Below, in pieces: positions 42,986 to 50,897 of a DNA stretch of 64,000 nucleotides (positions are counted from its first letter, which is position 1; every line of letters starts with the position of its first letter). Origin of the DNA: Butyrivibrio sp. NC2007. GTDB taxonomy: Bacteria > Bacillota > Clostridia > Lachnospirales > Lachnospiraceae. A program made the translations under genes and the position numbers. The DNA lies in contig NZ_ATWY01000002.1 of the NCBI RefSeq assembly GCF_000421405.1, positions 186,001 through 250,000 on the forward strand, given 5' to 3'. The notes beneath the pieces were generated by a model. It was not told where the DNA came from, ran no database searches, and saw only the letters and a program-made list of their open reading frames with translations.

Positions 42986-43433
42986 CCGTTTTTGCCTTGT
43001 CCTTAATCGTCTTTAAGTAGATATCTGCTGCCTTCTGAGCTGATTCCAGGATTCCTCCGATCAGGAGCGATGCCTCTGCGAGGTTTCCGGATTTTTCTAT
43101 TTTTGACAATGAATCATCAACCTGAAGTTGAAGTTCACTTTTTTCTTTTTCAAGTCTGGCCTTGAGTCCTTCAATGTCTTTCTCATACTTCTCTTGCAGC
43201 TGAGCTTTTTGTTCAGCAAACTTAGCTCTCATCTCAGCCTTTTCTTCATCGAAGCTCTTAAGAAGTGCGGCTCTTTCCTCTGCCATCTGCTGTTGCATTG
43301 CCAGCTTTTCCCGCTCGAGTTCTTCCCTGTATTCCTGTTCGTGTTTCTTAGCTTCCTCAGCTTCCTCCGAGAACTTGATCATCATCTCAAGTAGGTCTGC
43401 TCTGCTAAGTTTCTTAAGATTAACTTCTGCCAT
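42978..43433 (-). CDS. Coiled-coil protein, first gene of the pilus operon (151 aa)
   Basis: A cytosolic, highly charged protein. A conserved-looking head (NLKKLSRADLLEMMIKFSEEAEE) is followed by about 85 residues of continuous Glu/Lys/Gln-rich coiled coil, and a C-terminal helical segment (LAEASLLIGGILESAQKAADIYLKTI). No known enzyme motif. It is the gene nearest the riboswitch and overlaps the signal peptidase gene, so it is probably co-translated. I do not know its role; scaffold or regulator for pilus export is a guess. Confidence 0.75.
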   Translation of the reverse strand: MAEVNLKKLSRADLLEMMIKFSEEAEEAKKHEQEYREELEREKLAMQQQMAEERAALLKSFDEEKAEMRAKFAEQKAQLQEKYEKDIEGLKARLEKEKSELQLQVDDSLSKIEKSGNLAEASLLIGGILESAQKAADIYLKTIKDKAKTDE

Positions 43434-43469
43434 CTTGGCCTTCCAAATCTGTTATTTAGTGCTCTGCAC

Positions 43470-43509
43470 AAAAAAAAGGTACCATGCCCGAACTAATCCG
43501 CATGATACC
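43470..43509 (-). terminator. Second leader terminator of the pilus operon
   Basis: On the minus strand GGTATCATGC pairs with GCATGGTACC (10 bp, one G-U) around a 12-nt loop and is followed by T8. It lies 37 bp before the first start codon and about 80 nt beyond the first terminator. Confidence 0.88.
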
Positions 43510-43591
43510 TATAATTGCAAAAATTGCACAAAAATAAGGCATACGCAAAATAGTCCGATCGTACGTAGGACATTACTAGTACTAAAATTCC

Positions 43592-43631
43592 AAAAAAATA
43601 GACCAACCGTTTACCCTAAACAGCCCTGGTC
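43592..43631 (-). terminator. Riboswitch expression-platform terminator
   Basis: On the minus strand GACCA/TGGTC outer arms (43627-43631 with 43601-43605) and an inner GTTTA/TAAAC stem are followed by TATTTTTTT. It starts about 30 nt after the aptamer. Its GGCTGTTT segment can pair with AGACAGCC of the aptamer, giving an alternative antiterminator. Confidence 0.82.
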
Positions 43632-43659
43632 ATTTTCTATGGCACCGTTTCCTCCAGCA

Positions 43660-43742
43660 CCAGCAACTGGCTGTCTTGTCACTTGTTATATGTGTTAAGA
43701 CCCTTTAGCTTTGCGTCACCATCTCACGATGGCTTTGCCTTT
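43660..43742 (-). ncRNA. Cyclic di-GMP-I (GEMM) riboswitch aptamer
   Basis: The minus strand reads AAAGGCAAAGCC, then an ATC-GTGA-GAT hairpin closed by a GNRA loop, the signature GACGCAAAGCTAAAGGGTCT, a second hairpin (GTCTT to AAGAC), then AGCCAGTTGCT, the GEMM-I tetraloop-receptor side. This matches the clostridial GEMM-I consensus from memory in all conserved blocks. It lies in the 5' leader of the pilus operon, about 80 nt after the promoter, and is followed by terminators. It makes pilus expression respond to c-di-GMP. Confidence 0.93.
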
Positions 43743-43830
43743 ATCCTGCCAAGAAAAACTCAGCTCAAGAAAATAGAACTACCCTACACACAATTACTTT
43801 TAATCACGTTTCCCCTTATCGCGTGAGTTC

Positions 43831-43859
43831 ACTATATAACAATTTTTTTGATTTGACAA
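43831..43859 (-). promoter_or_regulatory. Promoter of the pilus operon
   Basis: TTGTCA (43854-43859) and TATAGT (43831-43836) on the minus strand have 17 bp between them. Transcription would start near 43824, giving a leader of about 390 nt with the riboswitch and both terminators. Confidence 0.8.
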
Positions 43860-43898
43860 TACGTTTTTTCACAAAATGTTCACAGTTTCCAAAACGAA

Positions 43899-43922
43899 AG
43901 AGCCGGAATTCACTCCGGCTCT
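43899..43922 (-). terminator. Terminator of flgE
   Basis: On the minus strand AGAGCCGGA/TCCGGCTCT (9-bp stem, 6-nt loop) is followed by TTCGTTTT, 55 bp past the flgE stop. It separates flgE from the pilus promoter. Confidence 0.8.
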
Positions 43923-43977
43923 GCGATAATTAATTTTAAAAAATTTTAAATAAAATTCGGTTTCCGTTTTCAACGTT

Positions 43978-45360
43978 TTATCGCTTTAGTCCTTTAAGTA
44001 TCTGCAGCATCTCATCAGATGTTGTGATAACTCTGCTGTTTGCCTGGAAGCCACGCTGTGTGGTGATCATGTCAGTGAACTCTTTTGCAAGATCGATGTT
44101 ACTTCCCTCAAGTACTCCGCTGTTCATGTAACCGCCGTCCTTGGTGATATCCTGGATCATGGCTGCACCTGAGTTAAGGGATGCCTGGTAGAGATTATCT
44201 CCGACCTTCTCAAGACCCATGGCATTTGAGAACTCAGCTACTGCAATCTGAGCCTTCTTGATGGTCTGACCGTTTGAGTAGGTTCCGTAAACCGATCCGT
44301 CGGTTCCGAAGGAAAGACCTGTGAGTTCTCCGCGAGGGAAGCCCTTCTGAAGTCCCTTAGTATCACCTTTGTATGCATAGATAGTAGATGCGTGACTTGT
44401 TGAACCACCGGCAAAGTTTGTAGTATTGGAAAGATCCAGTTCAAAGGATCCAACGCCCTCAACATTCATGGTCAGGGATCCGCTGGGAACTACCTTACCC
44501 TTCTCATTTTTTGAATAAGTAATTGTTGAGCCATCCTTTGTTGCTGAAGAGATGATACCTGTGTGCTTATCATAAGCAAGTTCTATCTCGTTTGTGTCTT
44601 TTCCGCCGACAGGATTGCCGTATTCATCAGCAACCGATGCAAGCTTCATGTTAAAGGTGCTGATGTCATCATCGCCACTATCAGTGATGTTGAACTTAAG
44701 AGTATACTTTCCTCCGTCGTCTCCGTACACCTCAAGTAAAAGAGCTTTTCCTTCAGCCAGAGTAGCATCCTCGCTGTCGAGATTGCCCTTCATGTATGTG
44801 GCCTTGGTTCCCTCTCCGTCCATATAGTCAACCATCTTGGTTGTGATGTTTCCATCCTCATCTGTCTCAGTAACGGGCTTTCTGTCGATGAGTCTGAGCT
44901 TTGTAACAGCTGCTCCGTCAGCAACTCCGCCATCTCCCATTACACCCATTACGTAGTATCCGTTGTTTTGGGTTACGAGATCACCCTCAGCATCGATTGA
45001 GAATGAACCGTCTCTGCCGTAGTTGAGGATCTGGCTGTCAGGGCTGATGATAAAGAATGATGGTCCTGTGATCATCAGGTCCATAACATTGTTGGTTGTG
45101 ATGGCTGAACCCTGTGCTGCAATATTTGTATATACAGAACCGAGCTTTGATCCAAGACCGACCTGAGCTATATTGGTGGCTGCAACTCTCTGACCTGCTC
45201 CTGTTCCCTCTTTTACAGTCTGATAAAGAACATCCTGGAAGCCGGTAGCCTGTGATTTATATGCAGTTGTATTAACATTGGCAATGTTATTACCAATGAC
45301 ATCCATTTCAAGCTGATGGGTTTTAAGTCCGGCGACAGCCGACCACATTGATCTCATCAT
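43978..45360 (-). CDS. flgE: Flagellar hook protein FlgE-like
   Basis: This 460-aa protein has the flagellar rod/hook N-terminus (MWSAVAGLKTHQLEMDVIGNNIANVNTTAYK), the FlgE/F/G core signatures (GPSFFIISPDSQILNYGRDGSFSIDAEGDLV), a central hook domain, and the C-terminal helix (IDLAKEFTDMITTQRGFQANSRVITTSDEMLQIL). It polymerises in the flagellar hook outside the cell. GGAGG lies 10 nt upstream of the ATG. No other flagellar gene is in the window, which is unusual, and it has its own terminator. Confidence 0.93.
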   Translation of the reverse strand: MMRSMWSAVAGLKTHQLEMDVIGNNIANVNTTAYKSQATGFQDVLYQTVKEGTGAGQRVAATNIAQVGLGSKLGSVYTNIAAQGSAITTNNVMDLMITGPSFFIISPDSQILNYGRDGSFSIDAEGDLVTQNNGYYVMGVMGDGGVADGAAVTKLRLIDRKPVTETDEDGNITTKMVDYMDGEGTKATYMKGNLDSEDATLAEGKALLLEVYGDDGGKYTLKFNITDSGDDDISTFNMKLASVADEYGNPVGGKDTNEIELAYDKHTGIISSATKDGSTITYSKNEKGKVVPSGSLTMNVEGVGSFELDLSNTTNFAGGSTSHASTIYAYKGDTKGLQKGFPRGELTGLSFGTDGSVYGTYSNGQTIKKAQIAVAEFSNAMGLEKVGDNLYQASLNSGAAMIQDITKDGGYMNSGVLEGSNIDLAKEFTDMITTQRGFQANSRVITTSDEMLQILKGLKR

Positions 45361-45597
45361 AGTACACGTACCTCCAAAACTATTATAAGGCTCTTCCTTT
45401 GTACATCCGTGTACCTAAGTGAAATCCATTTTCCGAAGATTTTTACATATCAAAAGACAGGCGGAGATATTCCGTCATATTTTTTATCGAATTATTAAAC
45501 AAATAACTTTAGAGCTAAATCAAACTTTTTGATATTATTTTTATTCACTTAGTGTATAATTGGTGAAAAGACCATGTATTATGGGAGATGATAATCT

Positions 45598-46497
45598 ATG
45601 GATTTCAAACAGAATAACAATTCACCGGAACTTAAGAATGAGATAAAAGACATCGTTGATCTTATTCTCTCCGACTATGAGAAGGGACGCGACGTCGATA
45701 AGATGGACGTTTACAACCAGCCCGATCGCGACGCGGTAAAAGACATTGTCATCAAGCTCATTCGCATCATCTATCCGGGCTATTACAGGGACAAGGTTTA
45801 TAAGAGCTACAACGACAACAACAGAATTGCCGTTGTAATCGAGGACGTTATCTACAACCTGCAGAAGCAGATTGCCATCGCCTTCCACCACAGTCCTGAA
45901 TATTTAAACGCAACCGACAGCACTCTCGACTGCGGAGCAAGATGCATAACTCATGAGTTTTTCAAGCAGCTCCCCAAGATCAGAGAGTACGTGGACACAG
46001 ACCTTCAGGCCTGCTATGACGGTGACCCGGCAGCCTACAGCAAGGGAGAGATCATCCTCTCCTATCCGGGGCTTACGGCATCTACTATTAACAGGATCGC
46101 CCACGAGCTCTATCTTCTCAAAGTGCCTCTCATCCCCAGAATGATGACTGAGTATGCTCATTCCAAAACCGGTATAGATATTCATCCCGGAGCCACCATC
46201 GGCAAATATCTGATGATTGATCACGGAACCGGAATAGTTATCGGCGAGACCTCCATAATCGGTGACAACGTCAAGATCTATCAGGGCGTAACCATCGGTG
46301 GTCTCTCCACAAGAGGAGGCCAGCAGCTCAAGGGCACCAAGCGTCACCCCACCATTGAGAACAACGTAACTATTTACGCAGGAGCTTCAATCCTGGGAGG
46401 CGAGACCGTCATCGGCGAGGGCTCGGTCATCGGAGCTAACGCCTTCATCACATCATCAGTTCCTGCAGGCAGCAAGATCAGCATGCAGAACAGGTAA
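45598..46497 (+). CDS. cysE: Serine O-acetyltransferase
   Basis: This 299-aa enzyme transfers acetyl from acetyl-CoA to L-serine, the first step of cysteine synthesis. The N-terminal helical domain (residues 1-185) is followed by a left-handed beta-helix of hexapeptide repeats (IDIHPGATIGKYLMIDHGTGIVIGETSIIGDNVKIYQGVTIGG). The catalytic His is in MIDHGTG. The length matches the longer EpsC-type branch. It has GGGAG 11 nt upstream and a TATAAT box at 45555-45560. No riboswitch or T-box was seen. Its stop is one base from the convergent dus stop. Confidence 0.94.
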   Translation: MDFKQNNNSPELKNEIKDIVDLILSDYEKGRDVDKMDVYNQPDRDAVKDIVIKLIRIIYPGYYRDKVYKSYNDNNRIAVVIEDVIYNLQKQIAIAFHHSPEYLNATDSTLDCGARCITHEFFKQLPKIREYVDTDLQACYDGDPAAYSKGEIILSYPGLTASTINRIAHELYLLKVPLIPRMMTEYAHSKTGIDIHPGATIGKYLMIDHGTGIVIGETSIIGDNVKIYQGVTIGGLSTRGGQQLKGTKRHPTIENNVTIYAGASILGGETVIGEGSVIGANAFITSSVPAGSKISMQNR

Positions 46498-46498
46498 C

Positions 46499-47470
46499 TT
46501 AAACAAACTCACAACTGGCAAAGATATTATTGACCGCAGCATGGTACTCACCCTTGCTGCGGCTTTTTCTTATAGTCTTAAGGCATTTATCGCAGTCTTT
46601 GAAATGAACGTGCAGAAACGCCCAGTGCTCAAGCATCTTGAAGATGACATTCCTATCTTCAGGAATATATTCAGCATAAGCAGCATAGAGCCTATCAAGA
46701 TATTCCTTAAGCTCACCGGGCTTTAGTCCTTCTCCGCCTTTTAGCTGCCTTACAAGGGACGGATCTGTCAAAAGACCTCTCCCAATCATCACATTATCGA
46801 AGGTAAGTTTTTTCGTTTCTTCTATATTAATAGTAGAAACGTTTCCATTGTAGCAAATATCAGCTTTTCCTCCATTTGACTTATAGGCTGATACAGCTCT
46901 TTCAAATGCATCGTATCTCGGGCTTCCGCTGTAGAAATCTTCTCTTACCCTTGCGTGGATCGTCAGCTCTTTTACCGGATATTTCGCATAAATATTCATG
47001 AGGTTTTCTGCTTCGGCCTCATCCTTAAATCCAAGCCTGGTCTTTAATGACACCTTAGGAAAAGAGCCTTTTTCTATCCCATCAAATATCTCATATAACA
47101 TCTCATCCAGATGCCCCGGGTCCTGTAAAAGACCTGCTCCCTTATGCCTATTTACAACCGTTGGAGCAGGACAACCAAGGTTTAGATTGACCTCCTCATA
47201 TCCAAGCTTTTTCATCTCTCCTGCTGCCCAGAGAAAGTCACCGGCATTTCCTGCCATTATCTGCGGAACTACCTGGTTTCCATAATCATCAAACGCGTAG
47301 TTCTTGTCGGGAAGCACATCTTTCTTTTCCCTGTTCTTGAAATGATGGACGCTTGTTGCAGTTAAAAAAGGCGTGAAGTACTTGTCTACTCCATCGCCCA
47401 TTATCTCTTTGTGTATATTGCGGAGGGGATAAAGAGTTATCCCCTCCATAGGTGCATAGTAAAATTTCAT
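46499..47470 (-). CDS. tRNA-dihydrouridine synthase
   Basis: A 323-aa FMN-dependent reductase with the Dus TIM-barrel: YYAPMEGITLYPLR, the active-site Cys in VNLNLGCPAPTV, KTRLGF, LTIHARVR (His), YNGNV and MIGRGLL. It reduces uridines in tRNA D-loops. The 4-bp overlap (ATGA) with the GGDEF/EAL gene upstream shows co-transcription. Which Dus subfamily cannot be settled by eye. Confidence 0.92.
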   Translation of the reverse strand: MKFYYAPMEGITLYPLRNIHKEIMGDGVDKYFTPFLTATSVHHFKNREKKDVLPDKNYAFDDYGNQVVPQIMAGNAGDFLWAAGEMKKLGYEEVNLNLGCPAPTVVNRHKGAGLLQDPGHLDEMLYEIFDGIEKGSFPKVSLKTRLGFKDEAEAENLMNIYAKYPVKELTIHARVREDFYSGSPRYDAFERAVSAYKSNGGKADICYNGNVSTINIEETKKLTFDNVMIGRGLLTDPSLVRQLKGGEGLKPGELKEYLDRLYAAYAEYIPEDRNVIFKMLEHWAFLHVHFKDCDKCLKTIRKSRSKGEYHAAVNNIFASCEFV

Positions 47471-49134
47471 TCCGGTCTCTCGTATTTCTTCTCAAATTCT
47501 TCCACCGGCATCGGCTTATCAAAATAGTATCCCTGGAACATCCTACAGCCCATATCCTGTAAAAATTCCAGCTGTTCCAAGGTCTCAACGCCCTCGGTAA
47601 CGACACTCATACCAAGCTCATGCGCCATGTCGATGGTGTAGTTCAAAATAACCCGTGCTCTGTTCTGATTCTCGGTCTTTCTAAGGAATCCCATATCAAT
47701 CTTGAGCACATCGGCATTAATATCTTTTAACATATTGAGAGAAGAATATCCAGACCCAAAATCATCAATCTCAACCTTAAAGCCTGCCTTTTGCAGTTCA
47801 AGTATGAGCTTTGCGCACTTGGTTACATCAGAAGTTACCGCCGTCTCCGTAATCTCAATATTTAGAAGTGCCGGGTCAATCTGGTATCGGTTTATCAGCT
47901 CAGTGAATTCCTTCTTGATATCGAGATAATACAGATCTTTTGGTGATACATTTACCGAGATCTGGATCCGATCCCTCTCAGTGCCCTTCCACTTTGCAAG
48001 CTGAAGAGCCGCCAGTTCCCATATATACCTGTCAAGCTTGTAGATAAGGTCAGCCCTCTCAAGTACATCAATGAATACTCCGGGCTGGATCAGACCGTTA
48101 TCCGGATGCATCCACCTGGCAAGAGCTTCTGCTCCGAATATCCTTCCGTCAGAATAAACCTGTGGCTGCAGATAGATTCCAAACTGCCTGTTGATGATGG
48201 CAAAGTCAAAGCTTGATAAGATCTCTTTTTCCAAAAGAGCATTGACCATCATCTCATCGCTGTACCAGGCTATCTCGCATACGCCATCTTTCTTGATGGA
48301 CTTGCAAGCCATATAAGCCCTGTCACACATAAGGGTTATGTCCATTGTAGGGTCTGTGATCTCGTAGATTCCAATCTGCATGTGAAGGGAATAAGACTTG
48401 CTGGTAACCTTACTGGTGACCTCTCTTACAAGCTTCTTAAAGTCCTTCTCAACAAACCTTTCCTTCGGCATGCAAATAGCAAAGTGATCGCCGTTTATCC
48501 TTCCGTAGATATCATCTTCTTTGACATGCTGGATCATCAGATCGGCGATATTGATAAGGATATCATTACCCTTCTCCAGACCAAAGAGCTGGTTAAAGAG
48601 CTTGAAATCCTTGATATTTGAATACAAAAGAATATATCTTTTATCTGTTTCTCTGAGTCTGCTCTGGGCAGCCTCTTTAAAGCCTTCCCTGTTATAAAGT
48701 GTTGTCAGCTCATCATGGGTCAGTCTGTACTGCTCTCCTGTTCCGTTCTCAACAATATCCGACAGGTTCTGGATCGTGTACATATAACCGATGGGCTTAT
48801 TGTTAGAATCCAAAAGATATCTGTAACGAACCCTGTACAGGCGCTCCCTCTCCTGGCTCTCAAAAAGCCTTGTCCAGGCAGCTGAGCTCTGCTCAATACC
48901 AAGGCTGTTCATCCAGTCCTTAAAAGCTTTATATACGCTCTCTAAACTGAACTCCGCATGGAGCAAACTAAAGGCGTGCCGATTGGCATAGACACACTTT
49001 CTGTTGACATCAAGAAAGATTATGCCCAGGCCCATCTGTTGCACGCCAAAGTTAAGAAGTCTGGCAATAGTTGCCGGCTCCACAGTTTCATCTACATAGT
49101 ATGCATTTTCCCCATAAGTTTTTTCTGCATCCAT
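47467..49134 (-). CDS. PAS-degenerate GGDEF-EAL phosphodiesterase
   Basis: A 555-aa cytosolic protein. Residues about 20-130 are PAS-like (GLGIIFLDVNRKCVYANRHAFSLL), then a GGDEF domain whose motif is degenerate (INGDHF), then an EAL domain with the full catalytic set: EALARW, NIEITET, EIDDFGSG, LKIDMGF, TEGVET and QGYYFDKP. It should hydrolyse c-di-GMP to pGpG; the GGDEF half probably only senses GTP (family knowledge). There is no clear ribosome site; a TTGCAA/TAGATT promoter with a 17-bp spacer is possible just upstream. Confidence 0.92.
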   Translation of the reverse strand: MDAEKTYGENAYYVDETVEPATIARLLNFGVQQMGLGIIFLDVNRKCVYANRHAFSLLHAEFSLESVYKAFKDWMNSLGIEQSSAAWTRLFESQERERLYRVRYRYLLDSNNKPIGYMYTIQNLSDIVENGTGEQYRLTHDELTTLYNREGFKEAAQSRLRETDKRYILLYSNIKDFKLFNQLFGLEKGNDILINIADLMIQHVKEDDIYGRINGDHFAICMPKERFVEKDFKKLVREVTSKVTSKSYSLHMQIGIYEITDPTMDITLMCDRAYMACKSIKKDGVCEIAWYSDEMMVNALLEKEILSSFDFAIINRQFGIYLQPQVYSDGRIFGAEALARWMHPDNGLIQPGVFIDVLERADLIYKLDRYIWELAALQLAKWKGTERDRIQISVNVSPKDLYYLDIKKEFTELINRYQIDPALLNIEITETAVTSDVTKCAKLILELQKAGFKVEIDDFGSGYSSLNMLKDINADVLKIDMGFLRKTENQNRARVILNYTIDMAHELGMSVVTEGVETLEQLEFLQDMGCRMFQGYYFDKPMPVEEFEKKYERPE

Positions 49135-49193
49135 AATGTAATTTTACTGTTTTTTCGAAATAAAATCTATCTTATTTTGATTTATTTTGCAAT

Positions 49194-49853
49194 TCAGCTT
49201 CTTCTGTTGTGCCTCTCAAGTGCCCACCAGACAAGGACAAGGGCTACAATCGCAAGCAAAAAAAGATACTGAGTCTTTATGGCAAATCTCGAGTGCTCAC
49301 GACTGTCATTTTCCTTGCCATCCTGATAAAGGATAAGCGTTGTTCCGACATCTCGTGTACTGATTGAAAGTGTGTCAGCCTCCTCATCCACATCCTTTTC
49401 AAGCTCGCATACACCCATGACATTGGTCATGGCATAGTAAACACGCTTTTCTGCCACAAGATATCTGGGAATCTCATACTGAAACTCCACTTCATCATAA
49501 AGAGTATCTATTTCGCTTTTTTCTCCACCGCTGACACTCTTTTCCGCCTCAACTTCAAAATATACTCCGCTGTTTAAAGAGCCTGTCAGCATCTCTGCCT
49601 TTTCTATTCCTTCCTCAAAGCGCTGAACCTCATCTTCGTCATCAAGTTCATCGGTCATGGAATACCTGAATTCCAAAGCAGCATTGCTTCCCTCACTGAT
49701 CTCTTCCAATTCTCTGGCAGTAAAGCAAGCCTCTACAGCTTTGTAATAGTCGCCAAACCTGATCTCGGGCGCAGCTACTTCAATTTCGCTCTGAGAGCTC
49801 TCCATTATCGTTACGGTTCCTGTACCATATGTAAGCTGAGTTGTTTCCTGCAT
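49194..49853 (-). CDS. Membrane-anchored hypothetical protein (219 aa)
   Basis: No signal peptide is present; a mainly beta and acidic region (residues about 15-185) ends in one TM segment (about 193-212) and a basic tail (ERHNRRS). The part around VYYAMTNVMGVCELEKD to LSISTRDVGTTLILYQDG is like the C-terminal beta domain of some lachnospiral surface proteins. It therefore might be an orphaned C-terminal fragment, or a tail-anchored cytosolic protein. The gene has a good GGAGGGA ribosome site and follows a terminator, arguing that it is expressed. Function unknown. Confidence 0.65.
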   Translation of the reverse strand: MQETTQLTYGTGTVTIMESSQSEIEVAAPEIRFGDYYKAVEACFTARELEEISEGSNAALEFRYSMTDELDDEDEVQRFEEGIEKAEMLTGSLNSGVYFEVEAEKSVSGGEKSEIDTLYDEVEFQYEIPRYLVAEKRVYYAMTNVMGVCELEKDVDEEADTLSISTRDVGTTLILYQDGKENDSREHSRFAIKTQYLFLLAIVALVLVWWALERHNRRS

Positions 49854-49896
49854 CTATCCCTCCGGACAAATTCTTCTTAATTTGATTATACAACAG

Positions 49897-49919
49897 AAAA
49901 AGCCCGCTAAAAAGCGGGC
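49897..49919 (-). terminator. Terminator of the fructokinase gene
   Basis: On the minus strand GCCCGCT-TTTT-AGCGGGC is followed by TTTTTC, 13 bp after the fructokinase stop. A TATAAT box for the next gene lies just beyond it (49885-49890). Confidence 0.9.
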
Positions 49920-49931
49920 CTGTACTATCTG

Positions 49932-50897
49932 TTATTTTGACAGGAAATTTTGAACTTCCTCTTTCTTTGGCATTACCGAAAGCGCTCCTCTTCTAGTGGT
50001 GATTATTGAAGCTGCAGCATTAGCAAAATCAAGGCACGAAAGGAGCTTATCCTCACTTAAGTCCTCAAGGCCGTTTTTGCAGACATAATCGATCGCGCAA
50101 GCGCAGAATGTATCTCCTGCTCCTGTTGTCTCAATTGTATCAGGATTTCTGTAGCCGTCTTTCTTAACCACCATGTCTTTATACAGGGCCATGCTTCCGT
50201 CAGGACCAAGTGTAGCAAAAACAAGTGGTATATCGAATTCCTCTTTAATCTGTCGGGCGCCTTCAAGGACATCACTCATCCCTGTAAAGAGCTCAACTTC
50301 ATTGTCTGATATCTTTAGAATATCGCAATTCTCAAACCCATATCTCATGGCCTCTAAAGCCTTTTCTTCCGACTCCCACAGAGGTGCTCTGTAATTGGGA
50401 TCAAAAGAGATCAATGCTCCGGTTTTCTTTGCATGAGAAATTGCCAGCTTTGTTGCTGCAGCTGCCGGTTCATCAGTCATGGAGAGCGTTCCGAAATGGA
50501 ATACTTTTGTTTCCTCCAAAAGCTCTTTTACCCTGTCCACATCGCCTTCGCTCAACATCATATCCGCTCCGGGCTTTCTGTAGAAAGAAAAGTCGCGATC
50601 ACCGTTTGCAAGCTTATTTACAAAGGCCAGGGTTGTGTGTACTTCGTTATCCAGGAAAAGACCTCTCGTATCAATTCCCTGCTTCTCAACTCTCTCCTTG
50701 AGCATCCTTCCGAAGAAGTCATCGCCGACTTTACCGATGAACGCTGTCTTGTTTCCGAGATTCTCCAGCATGGACAGCACGTTACAGGGCGCGCCTCCTG
50801 GATTAGCCTCGAACATGGGATTTCCCTGCTCGCTTTCGGCATTGTTGGTAAAATCTATAAGTAGCTCACCAAGGGCAACTACGTCAAATTTACTCAT
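49932..50897 (-). CDS. Fructokinase (PfkB family)
   Basis: This 321-aa ribokinase-fold sugar kinase starts FDVVALGELLIDFT and has the substrate motif NPGGAPCNV, the PfkB signature 2 with catalytic Asp (ETTGAGDTFCACAIDYV), and ISFDPNYRAPLW. Its place next to the GH32 gene, with a 4-bp overlap, supports fructose 6-kinase activity on fructose released from sucrose or fructans. It is the last gene of the fructan operon. Confidence 0.92.
   Translation of the reverse strand: MSKFDVVALGELLIDFTNNAESEQGNPMFEANPGGAPCNVLSMLENLGNKTAFIGKVGDDFFGRMLKERVEKQGIDTRGLFLDNEVHTTLAFVNKLANGDRDFSFYRKPGADMMLSEGDVDRVKELLEETKVFHFGTLSMTDEPAAAATKLAISHAKKTGALISFDPNYRAPLWESEEKALEAMRYGFENCDILKISDNEVELFTGMSDVLEGARQIKEEFDIPLVFATLGPDGSMALYKDMVVKKDGYRNPDTIETTGAGDTFCACAIDYVCKNGLEDLSEDKLLSCLDFANAAASIITTRRGALSVMPKKEEVQNFLSK

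Noticed and set aside
45361..45597. Search for a T-box or SAM riboswitch before cysE
   Set aside because: The intergenic region is short and shows no T-box sequence or conserved aptamer; only a weak hairpin and a TATAAT box were seen.
47467..49134. Dual cyclase/phosphodiesterase activity of the GGDEF-EAL protein
   Set aside because: The GGDEF motif is INGDHF and lacks the residues for catalysis; only the EAL half is complete.
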